64,000 bases of DNA. It comes from Phytophthora hibernalis (taxonomy: Eukaryota; Oomycota; Peronosporomycetes; Peronosporales; Peronosporaceae). Within the stretch, counting starts at the first letter, position 1; every line of letters starts with the position of its first letter. This document shows positions 54,120 through 62,367 of this stretch, in pieces. The notes below the pieces were generated by a model, which was given only the letters and a program-made list of their open reading frames with translations, made no database searches and was not told the origin of the DNA. The stretch spans positions 186,001 through 250,000 of the forward strand of contig JAAKBF010000164.1 in assembly GCA_012656075.1 (NCBI GenBank), read 5' to 3'. The position numbers were made by a program, and so were the translations under genes.

Positions 54120-54775
54120 GGGCCTCGGCTTCCTGTCGTCCCCGCAGGCCTCCGACTACCTGCCGTCCATCTCGCCGACCGTCGTGTACTCGACGGCACA
54201 AGCGGCGTGGACGCCACAAGAGCTGCAGACGCTGCATTCAGGCCTCGCACAGTTCCCGGCCGACCAGTTCGATAACGTCACGCGGTACATCAAGATTGCC
54301 GTCACACTGCCACGAAAGTGTGTGCGCGACGTCGCTTTCAAAGTCAAGGCGCTCGGGTACCCGAGCGGCCAACCGACTGCAGCCATGAAGCGCATGAAGA
54401 TCGAGCCGTACCAAGAACCCAACCAGTCCGCGGAGCTGGAAGAGGCTCGACTCGCAGCACTGCTGCAGGATAACGTGCTGGCCATCAACATGATGCGCAC
54501 GAACCTGCTCAACGGCAAAGCGGACGAGAATCGCGTGCAGATGCTCAAGTTCCGTGATAACTGCCAGACGGTCATGTCCGCGTACGTTGTTTTCTTACTC
54601 TCTTAGTCTGTGAAGGCTGGCGCTAAATTGACTTCTATCGTGTGGATTGAACAGCCTCGGCGGGATCTGCACGTCCATCCCTCCGCTGCCACTGCAGCTT
54701 GACACATCGCTACTGGGCGAAGACAACGACGACGGGAGAAATAGTAACAATGACAGCAGCAGCAAGAACCAGTAA
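54118..54775 (+). CDS. Myb/SANT-like nuclear protein (one intron, 194 aa)
   Basis: ATG 54118 opens MGLGFLSSPQASDYLPSI, a Myb/SANT-like domain at about residues 25-80 (AAWTPQELQTLHSGLAQF, then ...IKIAVTLPRKCVRDVAFKVKAL). A helical region follows (LQDNVLAINMMRTNLLNG, QMLKFRDNCQTVMSA). A 73-nt intron (54582-54654, GTACGT..ACAG) joins it to LGGICTSIPPLPLQLDTSLL and an acidic/Ser/Asn tail ending at 54775. Plant SANT proteins share this layout (Trp/Leu-rich SANT, then a helical pair ending in a PPLP-type segment), so a conserved eukaryotic chromatin or transcription role is likely but unproven. The start codon overlaps that of the divergent PA-isochorismatase gene in CCATGG. Confidence 0.85.
54582..54654 (+). 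other. Intron of the Myb/SANT-like gene
   Basis: 73 nt, GTACGT..GAACAG. Splicing joins ...QTVMSA to LGGICTS in frame, and reading through would stop within 8 codons. Confidence 0.85.
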
Positions 54776-55101
54776 GGAACGAAGACGACACTGCACATAT
54801 ACTTGGTTAGCAACTCTTCTCCCTCTACAGAGTCTTCAAACCTGTTTTTATGCTTTCATGCCAAATGAAAAGTGGCTTCATCGCGCTTGACTACTGGTAC
54901 GCTTCAGTCAGTTCAACACTGCGCGTGAGTATATAATATTATTATACATGTACAGCTTATGTGAATTATCGAAGTTCTCGTTGCTGCATTTGAACTCTTG
55001 CGATGTTTACACATTTTGTAGCTCCGCGCCACCATCGTAATCAAAGTCCAATCGTAATCATAGGATAGTGAAGTCAGTTCTCGTTATTCTTGCTTGCAGA
55101 C
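54776..55101. other. Intergenic, upstream of the NLP gene
   Basis: AT-rich DNA with no ORF. Presumed 3' UTR of the SANT gene and NLP promoter; no convincing Inr+FPR match. Confidence 0.5.
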
Positions 55102-55830
55102 ATGAACCTCCGCGCGCTGTTTATCTCTGTTGCCGCTGTCACCCTCTGTGCAGCCGATCCTGTCTTCATCGACCACGACAAGGTGCAACCATTCACCCAA
55201 CCCGAGCCGGTCACCGTCTCCGAGAAGGCCGCCGTCCGATTTAAGCCGAGCCTGCGGATCGACAGCGGATGCCACCCGTACCCTGCTGTCAATGCTGCCG
55301 GTGAGATCAGTGCGGGTCTAAAGGGATCAGGATCGCCTAGTGGAGATTGCAAGGGGCCGAGCTTGGGCTCGCAGGTGTACGGTCGAGCCGTTTGGTACGG
55401 CGACCTGTGGGCCATCATGTACGCGTGGTATTTCCCGAAAGACAAACCGATCCTCAGGAAGGGTCAGCGCCACGAGTGGGTGAACGTTGTCGTGTGGCTT
55501 GATAACCCTGCGCACGAAAGACCTACTATCATTGGAGTATCGCCTTCGTCGTACGTGACAACGTACTTCAAGTACACGCCTCCTCGCGTAGACGAGCTCA
55601 GCGGTTTGACCCCCATGATCAACTACGTGGCCGACGACTACAATCATGGCTTCCACACTGTGGACACGACTCGGGAAACCGATGGGGAATTCCAAGACCT
55701 CATCATGTGGGAGCAGGTGACCGATGAGGCGCGTACCGCACTAAACGACACGGACTTCGGCGAGAATGCACCGGTCCCCTTCATCGATGCCAACTTCAAG
55801 ATAAACCTCGAGAAGGCTTGGCCGTACTAG
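55102..55830 (+). CDS. Necrosis-inducing-like protein (NLP, NPP1 family), variant heptapeptide
   Basis: A 242-residue secreted protein of the NPP1/NLP family. Cytotoxic members bind plant sphingolipids and damage the plasma membrane of dicots; many oomycete paralogues are not cytotoxic. The signal peptide is residues 1-18. Two conserved cysteines (C57, C83) fit a type-1 NLP. The conserved immunogenic segment begins AIMYAWYF at 104. The heptapeptide at 121-127 reads GQRHEWV, which departs from the family consensus at its second, fifth and seventh positions. That positions change includes residues near the metal site, so reduced or no cytolytic activity is likely (inference). ATG 55102 is chosen for the signal peptide. 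The frame is intact and the gene has no intron. Confidence 0.9.
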   Translation: MNLRALFISVAAVTLCAADPVFIDHDKVQPFTQPEPVTVSEKAAVRFKPSLRIDSGCHPYPAVNAAGEISAGLKGSGSPSGDCKGPSLGSQVYGRAVWYGDLWAIMYAWYFPKDKPILRKGQRHEWVNVVVWLDNPAHERPTIIGVSPSSYVTTYFKYTPPRVDELSGLTPMINYVADDYNHGFHTVDTTRETDGEFQDLIMWEQVTDEARTALNDTDFGENAPVPFIDANFKINLEKAWPY

Positions 55831-56101
55831 TGAACGCCTTAGTATGAGACTCGCAGTACAATGAGAGGGATTGAACGGCGAACTTTGCGATGTCTGTGGT
55901 TGTTGATGTCTTAGCGATAGTTCCCCGACAGGTTGTTGGATTATTTTTGCTACGGTACTAAGGACATACGAAGCTCAATCATTATAATAGCTTAGGTCTC
56001 ATGAAACACATCTATTTCGTCTACATACTCATCAACAGCAATACTTCAAAGTGCGCTTCGGATCGCGCTCTATCTACCTGAGGAGCGGAATGACAACGAA
56101 T
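55831..56101. other. Intergenic and 3' UTR of left lyase C
   Basis: 55994-56101 is the start of palindrome C and mirrors 60632-60739. The rest is unrecognised. Confidence 0.6.
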
Positions 56102-57772
56102 TCAATCTTCGTTGATGTGCACGTCGCTCTCCGTGTACTTGCACAATGAGCCGGACGGGCCAGCGCCCAGGTTCGACGGCGTCTTGCTTCCCTGCGACCA
56201 CTGACACACCTTCACATCCTTCTTGCCGTCCGTCGTCTTCACATAGATGTTCTTCAGCGTGGCTTTGTCATTGTAGTTCTTGTTCACCGTGACGATGCTA
56301 ACAAGCGGGTCCACCGCGTACACGTTTTCCAGCGTGACTGTGCGAGGAATGTTTCCGCACGTGCCACACGAACGGTAGAGCTTGCCGAACTCCTCCGCGA
56401 AGAAGCCATTGATCTTGACGGTGCCGTAGCCGTTGTGCTGCACCACCTTGTCCTCGGCATAGCGAGCGCCGCAGTTCGTCACGGTGGTCACGCTGGACGC
56501 CGATCCGCCCTTGATGCTCAGTGCGTCCTCGCAGACGTCATCCCACCAGACGTTCTCAATGGTGCACTCGTGGTCGTCACAGTGCACACCCTCCTTCTGA
56601 TTCTTGCCGATGATGGCGTTCTTGAGGGTGCCGCCGGCCTCCACGAGGAACACGGCCGTGTCCTTCTGGCCCTCACCGCCCGAGCACGTGATGTCGGAGC
56701 GCTCGAAGGTCTGCATCTTGCCATCGAACACCTCGCCGGACTTGATCGTGTACGGCTGCTTGTAGCGAACGGTTCCCGTGCTGGCAGGCCACGTTCCGTC
56801 CGGCACCGATCCTGTCGAGTTGGTAGCAGTCTGCGTAGGCGAGTCATTGGCCGCACTCTGCGTAGGTGAGTCGGTGCTGGGCTTCTTCGTGGATTTGGTG
56901 CTGGGTTTCTTCGTGGACTTGGAGCTGGGTTTCTTGGTAGTAGGGCTGACGGTCGGGCTCAAGTGTTGCTCGACACCAGTCTGCACCGCGTTGGAGATAT
57001 CCTCGTTGATGTGCACGTCACTCTCCGAGTACTTGCAAAGCGCACCCGACGGACCGTTACCCAGCATCTTGGGCTCGCCGTTGGCGTTGCCCTGCGACCA
57101 CTGGCAGACCTTCACGGTGGACTTGCTCGACTTGACCCAAATGTTGCTCAGCGTGGCCTCGTCGCCCCAGTTCTTGTTGACCGTCACGACGGCGTTGCCC
57201 GGGTTCACGACGTACACGTTGGAGACGGACACCTTGCGGGCCTTGTCGCCGCACGTGCCACACGAACGGTAGAGCTTGCTGATGTCCTCACCGTAGAAGC
57301 CGTCGATCTGGACGGTGCCGAAGCCGTTGTGCTGGATGACCTTGTCGTCGGCGTAACGGGCACCACCACCGATGACCTTCGTCACGCTCGATGCGGATCC
57401 GCCCTTAACACTGAGGGCGTCCTCGCACACGTCGTCCCACCACACGTTCTCAATGGTGCAGTCGTGCTTGTCGCAGTGCACGCCCTCCATTTGGTTCTTG
57501 CCGATGATCACGTTCTTGAGGGTGCCACCGGCCTCCACGAGGAACACGGCCGTGGACGACCCGCTTTCCGTTTGTCCATCGCACGAAACGTCCGAGCGCT
57601 CATAGGTCTGCATCTTACCGTCGAAGACCTCACCGGCCTTGACCGTGTAGGCCTGGGAGTACTGCATAGTACCCTTGCTGGCGGGCCACGTGCCATCAGG
57701 CAAAGAGGCAGCAGTCGCGGCCGCAATGAGAAGGGCAGCAGACGTCGCGAACGGTGCGAAGAACTTGGCCAT
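56102..57772 (-). CDS. Double-domain pectate lyase PL3, subfamily C (left copy, 556 aa)
   Basis: A complete, unbroken gene; its protein appears identical to that of the right copy (58961-60631). The signal peptide is MAKFFAPFATSAALLIAAAT at the ATG 57772; the in-frame GTG 51 nt upstream is leader. PL3 domain 1 is about residues 23-257. The short basic linker, about 258-320, has TKKPSSKS/TKKPSTKS repeats. PL3 domain 2 is about 321-556. Both KLYRSCGTCG catalytic segments and both WWDDVCED metal segments are intact. It would act in the plant apoplast on polygalacturonate. At least one silent base difference from the right copy is visible (KLYR region). Confidence 0.95.
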   Translation of the reverse strand: MAKFFAPFATSAALLIAAATAASLPDGTWPASKGTMQYSQAYTVKAGEVFDGKMQTYERSDVSCDGQTESGSSTAVFLVEAGGTLKNVIIGKNQMEGVHCDKHDCTIENVWWDDVCEDALSVKGGSASSVTKVIGGGARYADDKVIQHNGFGTVQIDGFYGEDISKLYRSCGTCGDKARKVSVSNVYVVNPGNAVVTVNKNWGDEATLSNIWVKSSKSTVKVCQWSQGNANGEPKMLGNGPSGALCKYSESDVHINEDISNAVQTGVEQHLSPTVSPTTKKPSSKSTKKPSTKSTKKPSTDSPTQSAANDSPTQTATNSTGSVPDGTWPASTGTVRYKQPYTIKSGEVFDGKMQTFERSDITCSGGEGQKDTAVFLVEAGGTLKNAIIGKNQKEGVHCDDHECTIENVWWDDVCEDALSIKGGSASSVTTVTNCGARYAEDKVVQHNGYGTVKINGFFAEEFGKLYRSCGTCGNIPRTVTLENVYAVDPLVSIVTVNKNYNDKATLKNIYVKTTDGKKDVKVCQWSQGSKTPSNLGAGPSGSLCKYTESDVHINED

Positions 57773-57833
57773 TGTAGATTGCAGCAATGAAAGGTGTGAA
57801 GTTAGCTGGGGGTGCTTGGCCACTTGCTGCTGG

Positions 57834-57852
57834 AAGGAAAATTGATTAATGA
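57834..57852 (-). promoter_or_regulatory. Core promoter (Inr+FPR) of left lyase C
   Basis: On the minus strand CTCATTAATCAATTTTCCTT, the best match to the oomycete consensus in the window, lies 62-80 nt before the ATG. Confidence 0.7.
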
Positions 57853-58203
57853 GGAGTTGTTGGCACCGACTAACGTTTTAATCAGGCACTTGCGACCATC
57901 AAAGACTCTTGTGGCCGTTTGTAAGGTGCTTTGGGGTCAACGATACAAGTTGCATACATGTACATGTAGCCCGAGGCACTGCAACGGGCTGGCTGACCTT
58001 ACTTCGCAAGATCGGGAGCCCCAGTTGGTTTCCTGCAGTCGTCCTGCTGGATGCGGTTTGAGGGTGAACCGACGTGGTTGACCTCGTCGGCACGTATCAA
58101 ATCGTGACGACGGATCACGCGCTGCAATGCTGACAAGCTAAAGTAACAACTTGACGCTATTAATATGCTGTTTTGCTATTCGTACGGCGTCCACCACGGG
58201 TGT

Positions 58204-58525
58204 GACAATACTATTAATACTTATGATACTACAGTAGTTACTGTATGCCATGGAAGATCGACAACTACATGTGAGTTGTGGACGCCAACTTGTAGAGCAG
58301 GCAAGACTGGATTGAACGGGGGAGTACAATCACAGTGACTGCACATGTCCTCGCATCCCATTGCTTTAACGCTGCAGCTGAAGCACGCCCGCACCTTATG
58401 CTGCCAGTGAATATCGTGTCGTATACAAGACTTACCTCCACCGCAGTACGGCACATTCAGAATGTGCCCTCATCTTCGGCAAACTCGTACAAAATGACTC
58501 GAAATAAGTGCGCTCCCAATCGGTC
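58204..58525. other. Unique loop of palindrome C
   Basis: Not shared by the arms; no convincing ORF. Confidence 0.75.
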
Positions 58526-58611
58526 AACCCCGTGGTGGACGCCGTACGAATAGCAAAACAGCATATTAATAGCGTCAAGTTGTTACTTTAGCTTGTCAGC
58601 ATTGCAGCGCG

Positions 58612-58624
58612 TGATCCGTCGTCA
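58612..58624 (+). promoter_or_regulatory. Conserved upstream dyad motif, lyase C
   Basis: TGATCCGTCGTCA lies about 337-349 nt upstream of the ATG at 58961. Confidence 0.4.
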
Positions 58625-58879
58625 CGATTTGATACGTGCCGACGAGGTCAACCACGTCGGTTCAAAACCCTCAAACCGCATCCAGCAGGACGACTGCAGG
58701 AAACCAACTGGGGCTCCTGATCTTGCGAAGTAAGGTCAGCCAGCCCGTTGCAGTGCCTCGGGCTACATGTACATGTATGCAACTTGTATCGTTGACCCCA
58801 AAAGCACCTTACAAACGGCCACAAGAGTCTTTGATGGTCGCAAGTGCCTGATTAAAACGTTAGTCGGTGCCAACAACTC

Positions 58880-58898
58880 CTCATTAATCAATTTTCCT
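58880..58898 (+). promoter_or_regulatory. Core promoter (Inr+FPR) of right lyase C
   Basis: CTCATTAATCAATTTTCCTT lies 62-81 nt before the ATG, in the GTTAGTCGGTGCCAACAACT context. Confidence 0.72.
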
Positions 58899-58960
58899 TC
58901 CAGCAGCAAGTGGCCAAGCACCCCCAGCTAACTTCACACCTTTCATTGCTGCAATCTACA

Positions 58961-60631
58961 ATGGCCAAGTTCTTCGCACCGTTCGCGACGTCTGCTGCCC
59001 TTCTCATTGCGGCCGCGACTGCTGCCTCTTTGCCTGATGGCACGTGGCCCGCCAGCAAGGGTACTATGCAGTACTCCCAGGCCTACACGGTCAAGGCCGG
59101 TGAGGTCTTCGACGGTAAGATGCAGACCTATGAGCGCTCGGACGTTTCGTGCGATGGACAAACGGAAAGCGGGTCGTCCACGGCCGTGTTCCTCGTGGAG
59201 GCCGGTGGCACCCTCAAGAACGTGATCATCGGCAAGAACCAAATGGAGGGCGTGCACTGCGACAAGCACGACTGCACCATTGAGAACGTGTGGTGGGACG
59301 ACGTGTGCGAGGACGCCCTCAGTGTTAAGGGCGGATCCGCATCGAGCGTGACGAAGGTCATCGGTGGTGGTGCCCGTTACGCCGACGACAAGGTCATCCA
59401 GCACAACGGCTTCGGCACCGTCCAGATCGACGGCTTCTACGGTGAGGACATCAGCAAGCTCTATCGTTCGTGTGGCACGTGCGGCGACAAGGCCCGCAAG
59501 GTGTCCGTCTCCAACGTGTACGTCGTGAACCCGGGCAACGCCGTCGTGACGGTCAACAAGAACTGGGGCGACGAGGCCACGCTGAGCAACATTTGGGTCA
59601 AGTCGAGCAAGTCCACCGTGAAGGTCTGCCAGTGGTCGCAGGGCAACGCCAACGGCGAGCCCAAGATGCTGGGTAACGGTCCGTCGGGTGCGCTTTGCAA
59701 GTACTCGGAGAGTGACGTGCACATCAACGAGGATATCTCCAACGCGGTGCAGACTGGTGTCGAGCAACACTTGAGCCCGACCGTCAGCCCTACTACCAAG
59801 AAACCCAGCTCCAAGTCCACGAAGAAACCCAGCACCAAATCCACGAAGAAGCCCAGCACCGACTCACCTACGCAGAGTGCGGCCAATGACTCGCCTACGC
59901 AGACTGCTACCAACTCGACAGGATCGGTGCCGGACGGAACGTGGCCTGCCAGCACGGGAACCGTTCGCTACAAGCAGCCGTACACGATCAAGTCCGGCGA
60001 GGTGTTCGATGGCAAGATGCAGACCTTCGAGCGCTCCGACATCACGTGCTCGGGCGGTGAGGGCCAGAAGGACACGGCCGTGTTCCTCGTGGAGGCCGGC
60101 GGCACCCTCAAGAACGCCATCATCGGCAAGAATCAGAAGGAGGGTGTGCACTGTGACGACCACGAGTGCACCATTGAGAACGTCTGGTGGGATGACGTCT
60201 GCGAGGACGCACTGAGCATCAAGGGCGGATCGGCGTCCAGCGTGACCACCGTGACGAACTGCGGCGCTCGCTATGCCGAGGACAAGGTGGTGCAGCACAA
60301 CGGCTACGGCACCGTCAAGATCAATGGCTTCTTCGCGGAGGAGTTCGGCAAGCTCTACCGTTCGTGTGGCACGTGCGGAAACATTCCTCGCACAGTCACG
60401 CTGGAAAACGTGTACGCGGTGGACCCGCTTGTTAGCATCGTCACGGTGAACAAGAACTACAATGACAAAGCCACGCTGAAGAACATCTATGTGAAGACGA
60501 CGGACGGCAAGAAGGATGTGAAGGTGTGTCAGTGGTCGCAGGGAAGCAAGACGCCGTCGAACCTGGGCGCTGGCCCGTCCGGCTCATTGTGCAAGTACAC
60601 GGAGAGCGACGTGCACATCAACGAAGATTGA
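58961..60631 (+). CDS. Double-domain pectate lyase PL3, subfamily C (right copy, 556 aa)
   Basis: The mirror partner of 56102-57772, with the same predicted protein. Signal peptide 1 to about 21, PL3 domain 1 with K166/R169, linker of about 64 residues with Lys/Pro/Ser/Thr repeats, PL3 domain 2 with K464/R467. The linker is net basic, in contrast to the acidic linker of subfamily A. Domain 1 is almost the same as domain 1 of subfamily B and domain 2 the same as domain 2 of B, so B and C are sister groups that differ in the linker. No frameshift. Confidence 0.95.
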   Translation: MAKFFAPFATSAALLIAAATAASLPDGTWPASKGTMQYSQAYTVKAGEVFDGKMQTYERSDVSCDGQTESGSSTAVFLVEAGGTLKNVIIGKNQMEGVHCDKHDCTIENVWWDDVCEDALSVKGGSASSVTKVIGGGARYADDKVIQHNGFGTVQIDGFYGEDISKLYRSCGTCGDKARKVSVSNVYVVNPGNAVVTVNKNWGDEATLSNIWVKSSKSTVKVCQWSQGNANGEPKMLGNGPSGALCKYSESDVHINEDISNAVQTGVEQHLSPTVSPTTKKPSSKSTKKPSTKSTKKPSTDSPTQSAANDSPTQTATNSTGSVPDGTWPASTGTVRYKQPYTIKSGEVFDGKMQTFERSDITCSGGEGQKDTAVFLVEAGGTLKNAIIGKNQKEGVHCDDHECTIENVWWDDVCEDALSIKGGSASSVTTVTNCGARYAEDKVVQHNGYGTVKINGFFAEEFGKLYRSCGTCGNIPRTVTLENVYAVDPLVSIVTVNKNYNDKATLKNIYVKTTDGKKDVKVCQWSQGSKTPSNLGAGPSGSLCKYTESDVHINED

Positions 60632-61060
60632 ATTCGTTGTCATTCCGCTCCTCAGGTAGATAGAGCGCGATCCGAAGCGCACTTTGAAGTATTGCTGTTG
60701 ATGAGTATGTAGACGAAATAGATGTGTTTCATGAGACCTTACTATGGTGCAATAATTGTTTGTATGGATAATGAATATTAATAGCATCGACAGAAAAATA
60801 ACATGGGAGTAAAACAAACTTTACCCGGATAACCCAATAATCCACTTCAATTTTTGTGGACAATTAGTATCAAAAGGAGGTCGTCGTTTGCAGAGTGGTT
60901 TAAAACTCCCCGCTACTGTATTACATTGTTCAGTTACACGTGTTAACGGAATACCAATAGTAACAATGACAGCAGTAGGGAACGGCAGCGCTCGTGCTTG
61001 CTCACACACCTGACAGGCTTTGTCTCTACAGCCGCTCAAGTCTTGCAGCGGGCCTGAGTC
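60632..61060. other. 3' flank of lyase C and intergenic DNA
   Basis: 60632-60739 is palindrome arm and 3' UTR. The remainder holds the 3' flank of the splicing-factor gene. A long ORF reaching 60821 on the minus strand is read-through in the wrong frame. Confidence 0.55.
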
Positions 61061-62025
61061 AACGTCTACGATCGTGTCGGCCCGAGCCGCTACGGCTGTG
61101 ACTACGGCTTCGTCTGTCCCGACCACGATCCCGCTCCCGGTCGCGGCTCCGACTGCGTTTCCGTCGCTCGGAGCGACTCTCACTGCGACTGCGTCGACGG
61201 TCTCTGTCCGCCGACCTTCTGCTGCTACGACGCTCATTGTCCTCCCACGGGGTTTGTCCGCGTTGAGCCCGGAGCGTCCGCCCGTGTCCTTGTCCTTGCG
61301 TTTCTTCCTCTTCTTCTTGTCCTCTCCAGGCAGCGTCGGCCTCTTAGTGGCGCCCAGTCCCAGCAGTTTGTGTCTAGGCTGCGGGACCGCGCCAACGTCC
61401 TCTGGGTCCACGTCCCCAGTCCAGCCCATACCCTGAGCAACGCGGCCCCGAAGGCCTCCACGGGCACCGAATCGTACACGTCGCTGTGCACATCTGGAGC
61501 CTCGGGGCGCAGCGCCACGTCGTGTCGGTATTTGTCTGTGACGTCCTGCATGCCGTCGAGACCAGGGACAGCATTTTGCTGTAAAATGGGTCTTTTCCGG
61601 TCACTTTTGGGTCGCTGCTCGGCGTCTGTGAACAATTCCGCGCGCTTTTGGGCCTTCTCGCTGGCGATCGGGATCACGAGCGTCTGCGGCGCATCCTTTG
61701 GTCCCGAATTTGTGTCTCAGCGAGAATTTGTGCCGCTGCTAGCTCGTCGGCGGTCTCTGGAGTGTTGGGGATTTTGTCCTTTTGGTCCTTCTTTTGGTCC
61801 TTCTTTTGGTCCTCTTTTGGTCCCTGCCAGGCATTCGTCTCCACTAAGGGGATCACCAGCGGCTTCTGTCCGTCCGCTGAGAGCTCCGCGGGCGCGTTGG
61901 GGTTAAAGTCCGTCAAAAACCTTCTCGGGAGACGCAGTAGCCACGGGTACAGAAGCTGAGAAACCCGCAGACGCGCCCAGCGCCTTCCTCTTGCCCTTCT
62001 TGAGCGAGAACCCGCCCAGCTTCAT
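61061..62025 (-). CDS. Spp2/GPKOW-like spliceosomal G-patch protein with RS tail
   Basis: From the ATG at 62025: a Lys-rich start (MKLGGFSLKKGKRKALG), a region with QKPLVIPLVET and TLVIPIASEKA, a conserved block PGLDGMQDVTDKYRHDVALR, and the Spp2-type G-patch core YDSVPVEAFGAALLR...MGW (about 61420-61480). Then KLLGLGA, a Lys-rich basic stretch, and an Arg/Ser domain (RRSRSESRSERRKRSRSRD) ending at 61061. Spp2/GPKOW/MOS2 proteins activate the DEAH helicase Prp2 in the spliceosome. Four frame breaks, at the runs 61915-61919, 61709-61711, 61431-61433 and 61244-61246, are each explained by one gained or lost base in a homopolymer. I therefore treat this as a live gene with consensus errors. Confidence 0.78.
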
Positions 62026-62367
62026 GACGGCTGCAAATTATTTAAAATTGACGCGGGTTGTTTTTTACAAAAGGTTTTATTTATTACTGGTCTTTTTACA
62101 AATTTGGTTTTATTAAATCAGGGCATGCAAAATTAAATGTGTTTTAAGGTTTTATCTTTTGTATAAAAACAAACAACAACAACCACTCCCTCGAGGCGAC
62201 AGCCCGTGCATGCCTACAGGACAAGGCACGTGGTTGAGTGCAAAGGCAGCACCCGAATGCCGTCTGGAAAAGTTTTCACCATGAGTGACTCACTCGTGCA
62301 GCACCAAGATTTACCGAAAATATTTTGACGATAAAAGTCAGGATCGAACAGATGAAGCCCAATATTT
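62026..62367. other. Upstream of the splicing-factor gene, no gene seen
   Basis: AT-rich to 62180, then neutral sequence leading into the quinone reductase remnant. Nothing recognisable. Confidence 0.5.

Larger units (their letters stand above)
55994..58203. repeat. Palindrome C, left arm (about 2.2 kb)
   Basis: The reverse complement of 58526-60739, covering gene, promoter and about 430 bp further upstream. It is near-perfect, with a few substitutions and run-length changes (for example TTTGGGG against CCCCAAAA near 57930/58797). Confidence 0.92.
57853..58879. other. Divergent upstream region of the lyase C pair (no gene seen)
   Basis: Inverted arms meet around a unique loop of about 322 bp (58204-58525). 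Dyad motifs are at 58105-58117 (minus) and 58612-58624 (plus). The palindromic ACATGTACATGT lies at 57955-57966, with its mirror near 58768. No coding gene. Confidence 0.65.
58526..60739. repeat. Palindrome C, right arm
   Basis: Counterpart of 55994-58203. It ends at TTTCATGAGACCTTA. Confidence 0.92.

Noticed and set aside
60821..61060. C-terminal extension of the splicing-factor ORF
   Set aside because: The RS-rich reading in the neighbouring frame ends at 61061; the longer reading has no recognisable content and arises from a lost base near 61245.
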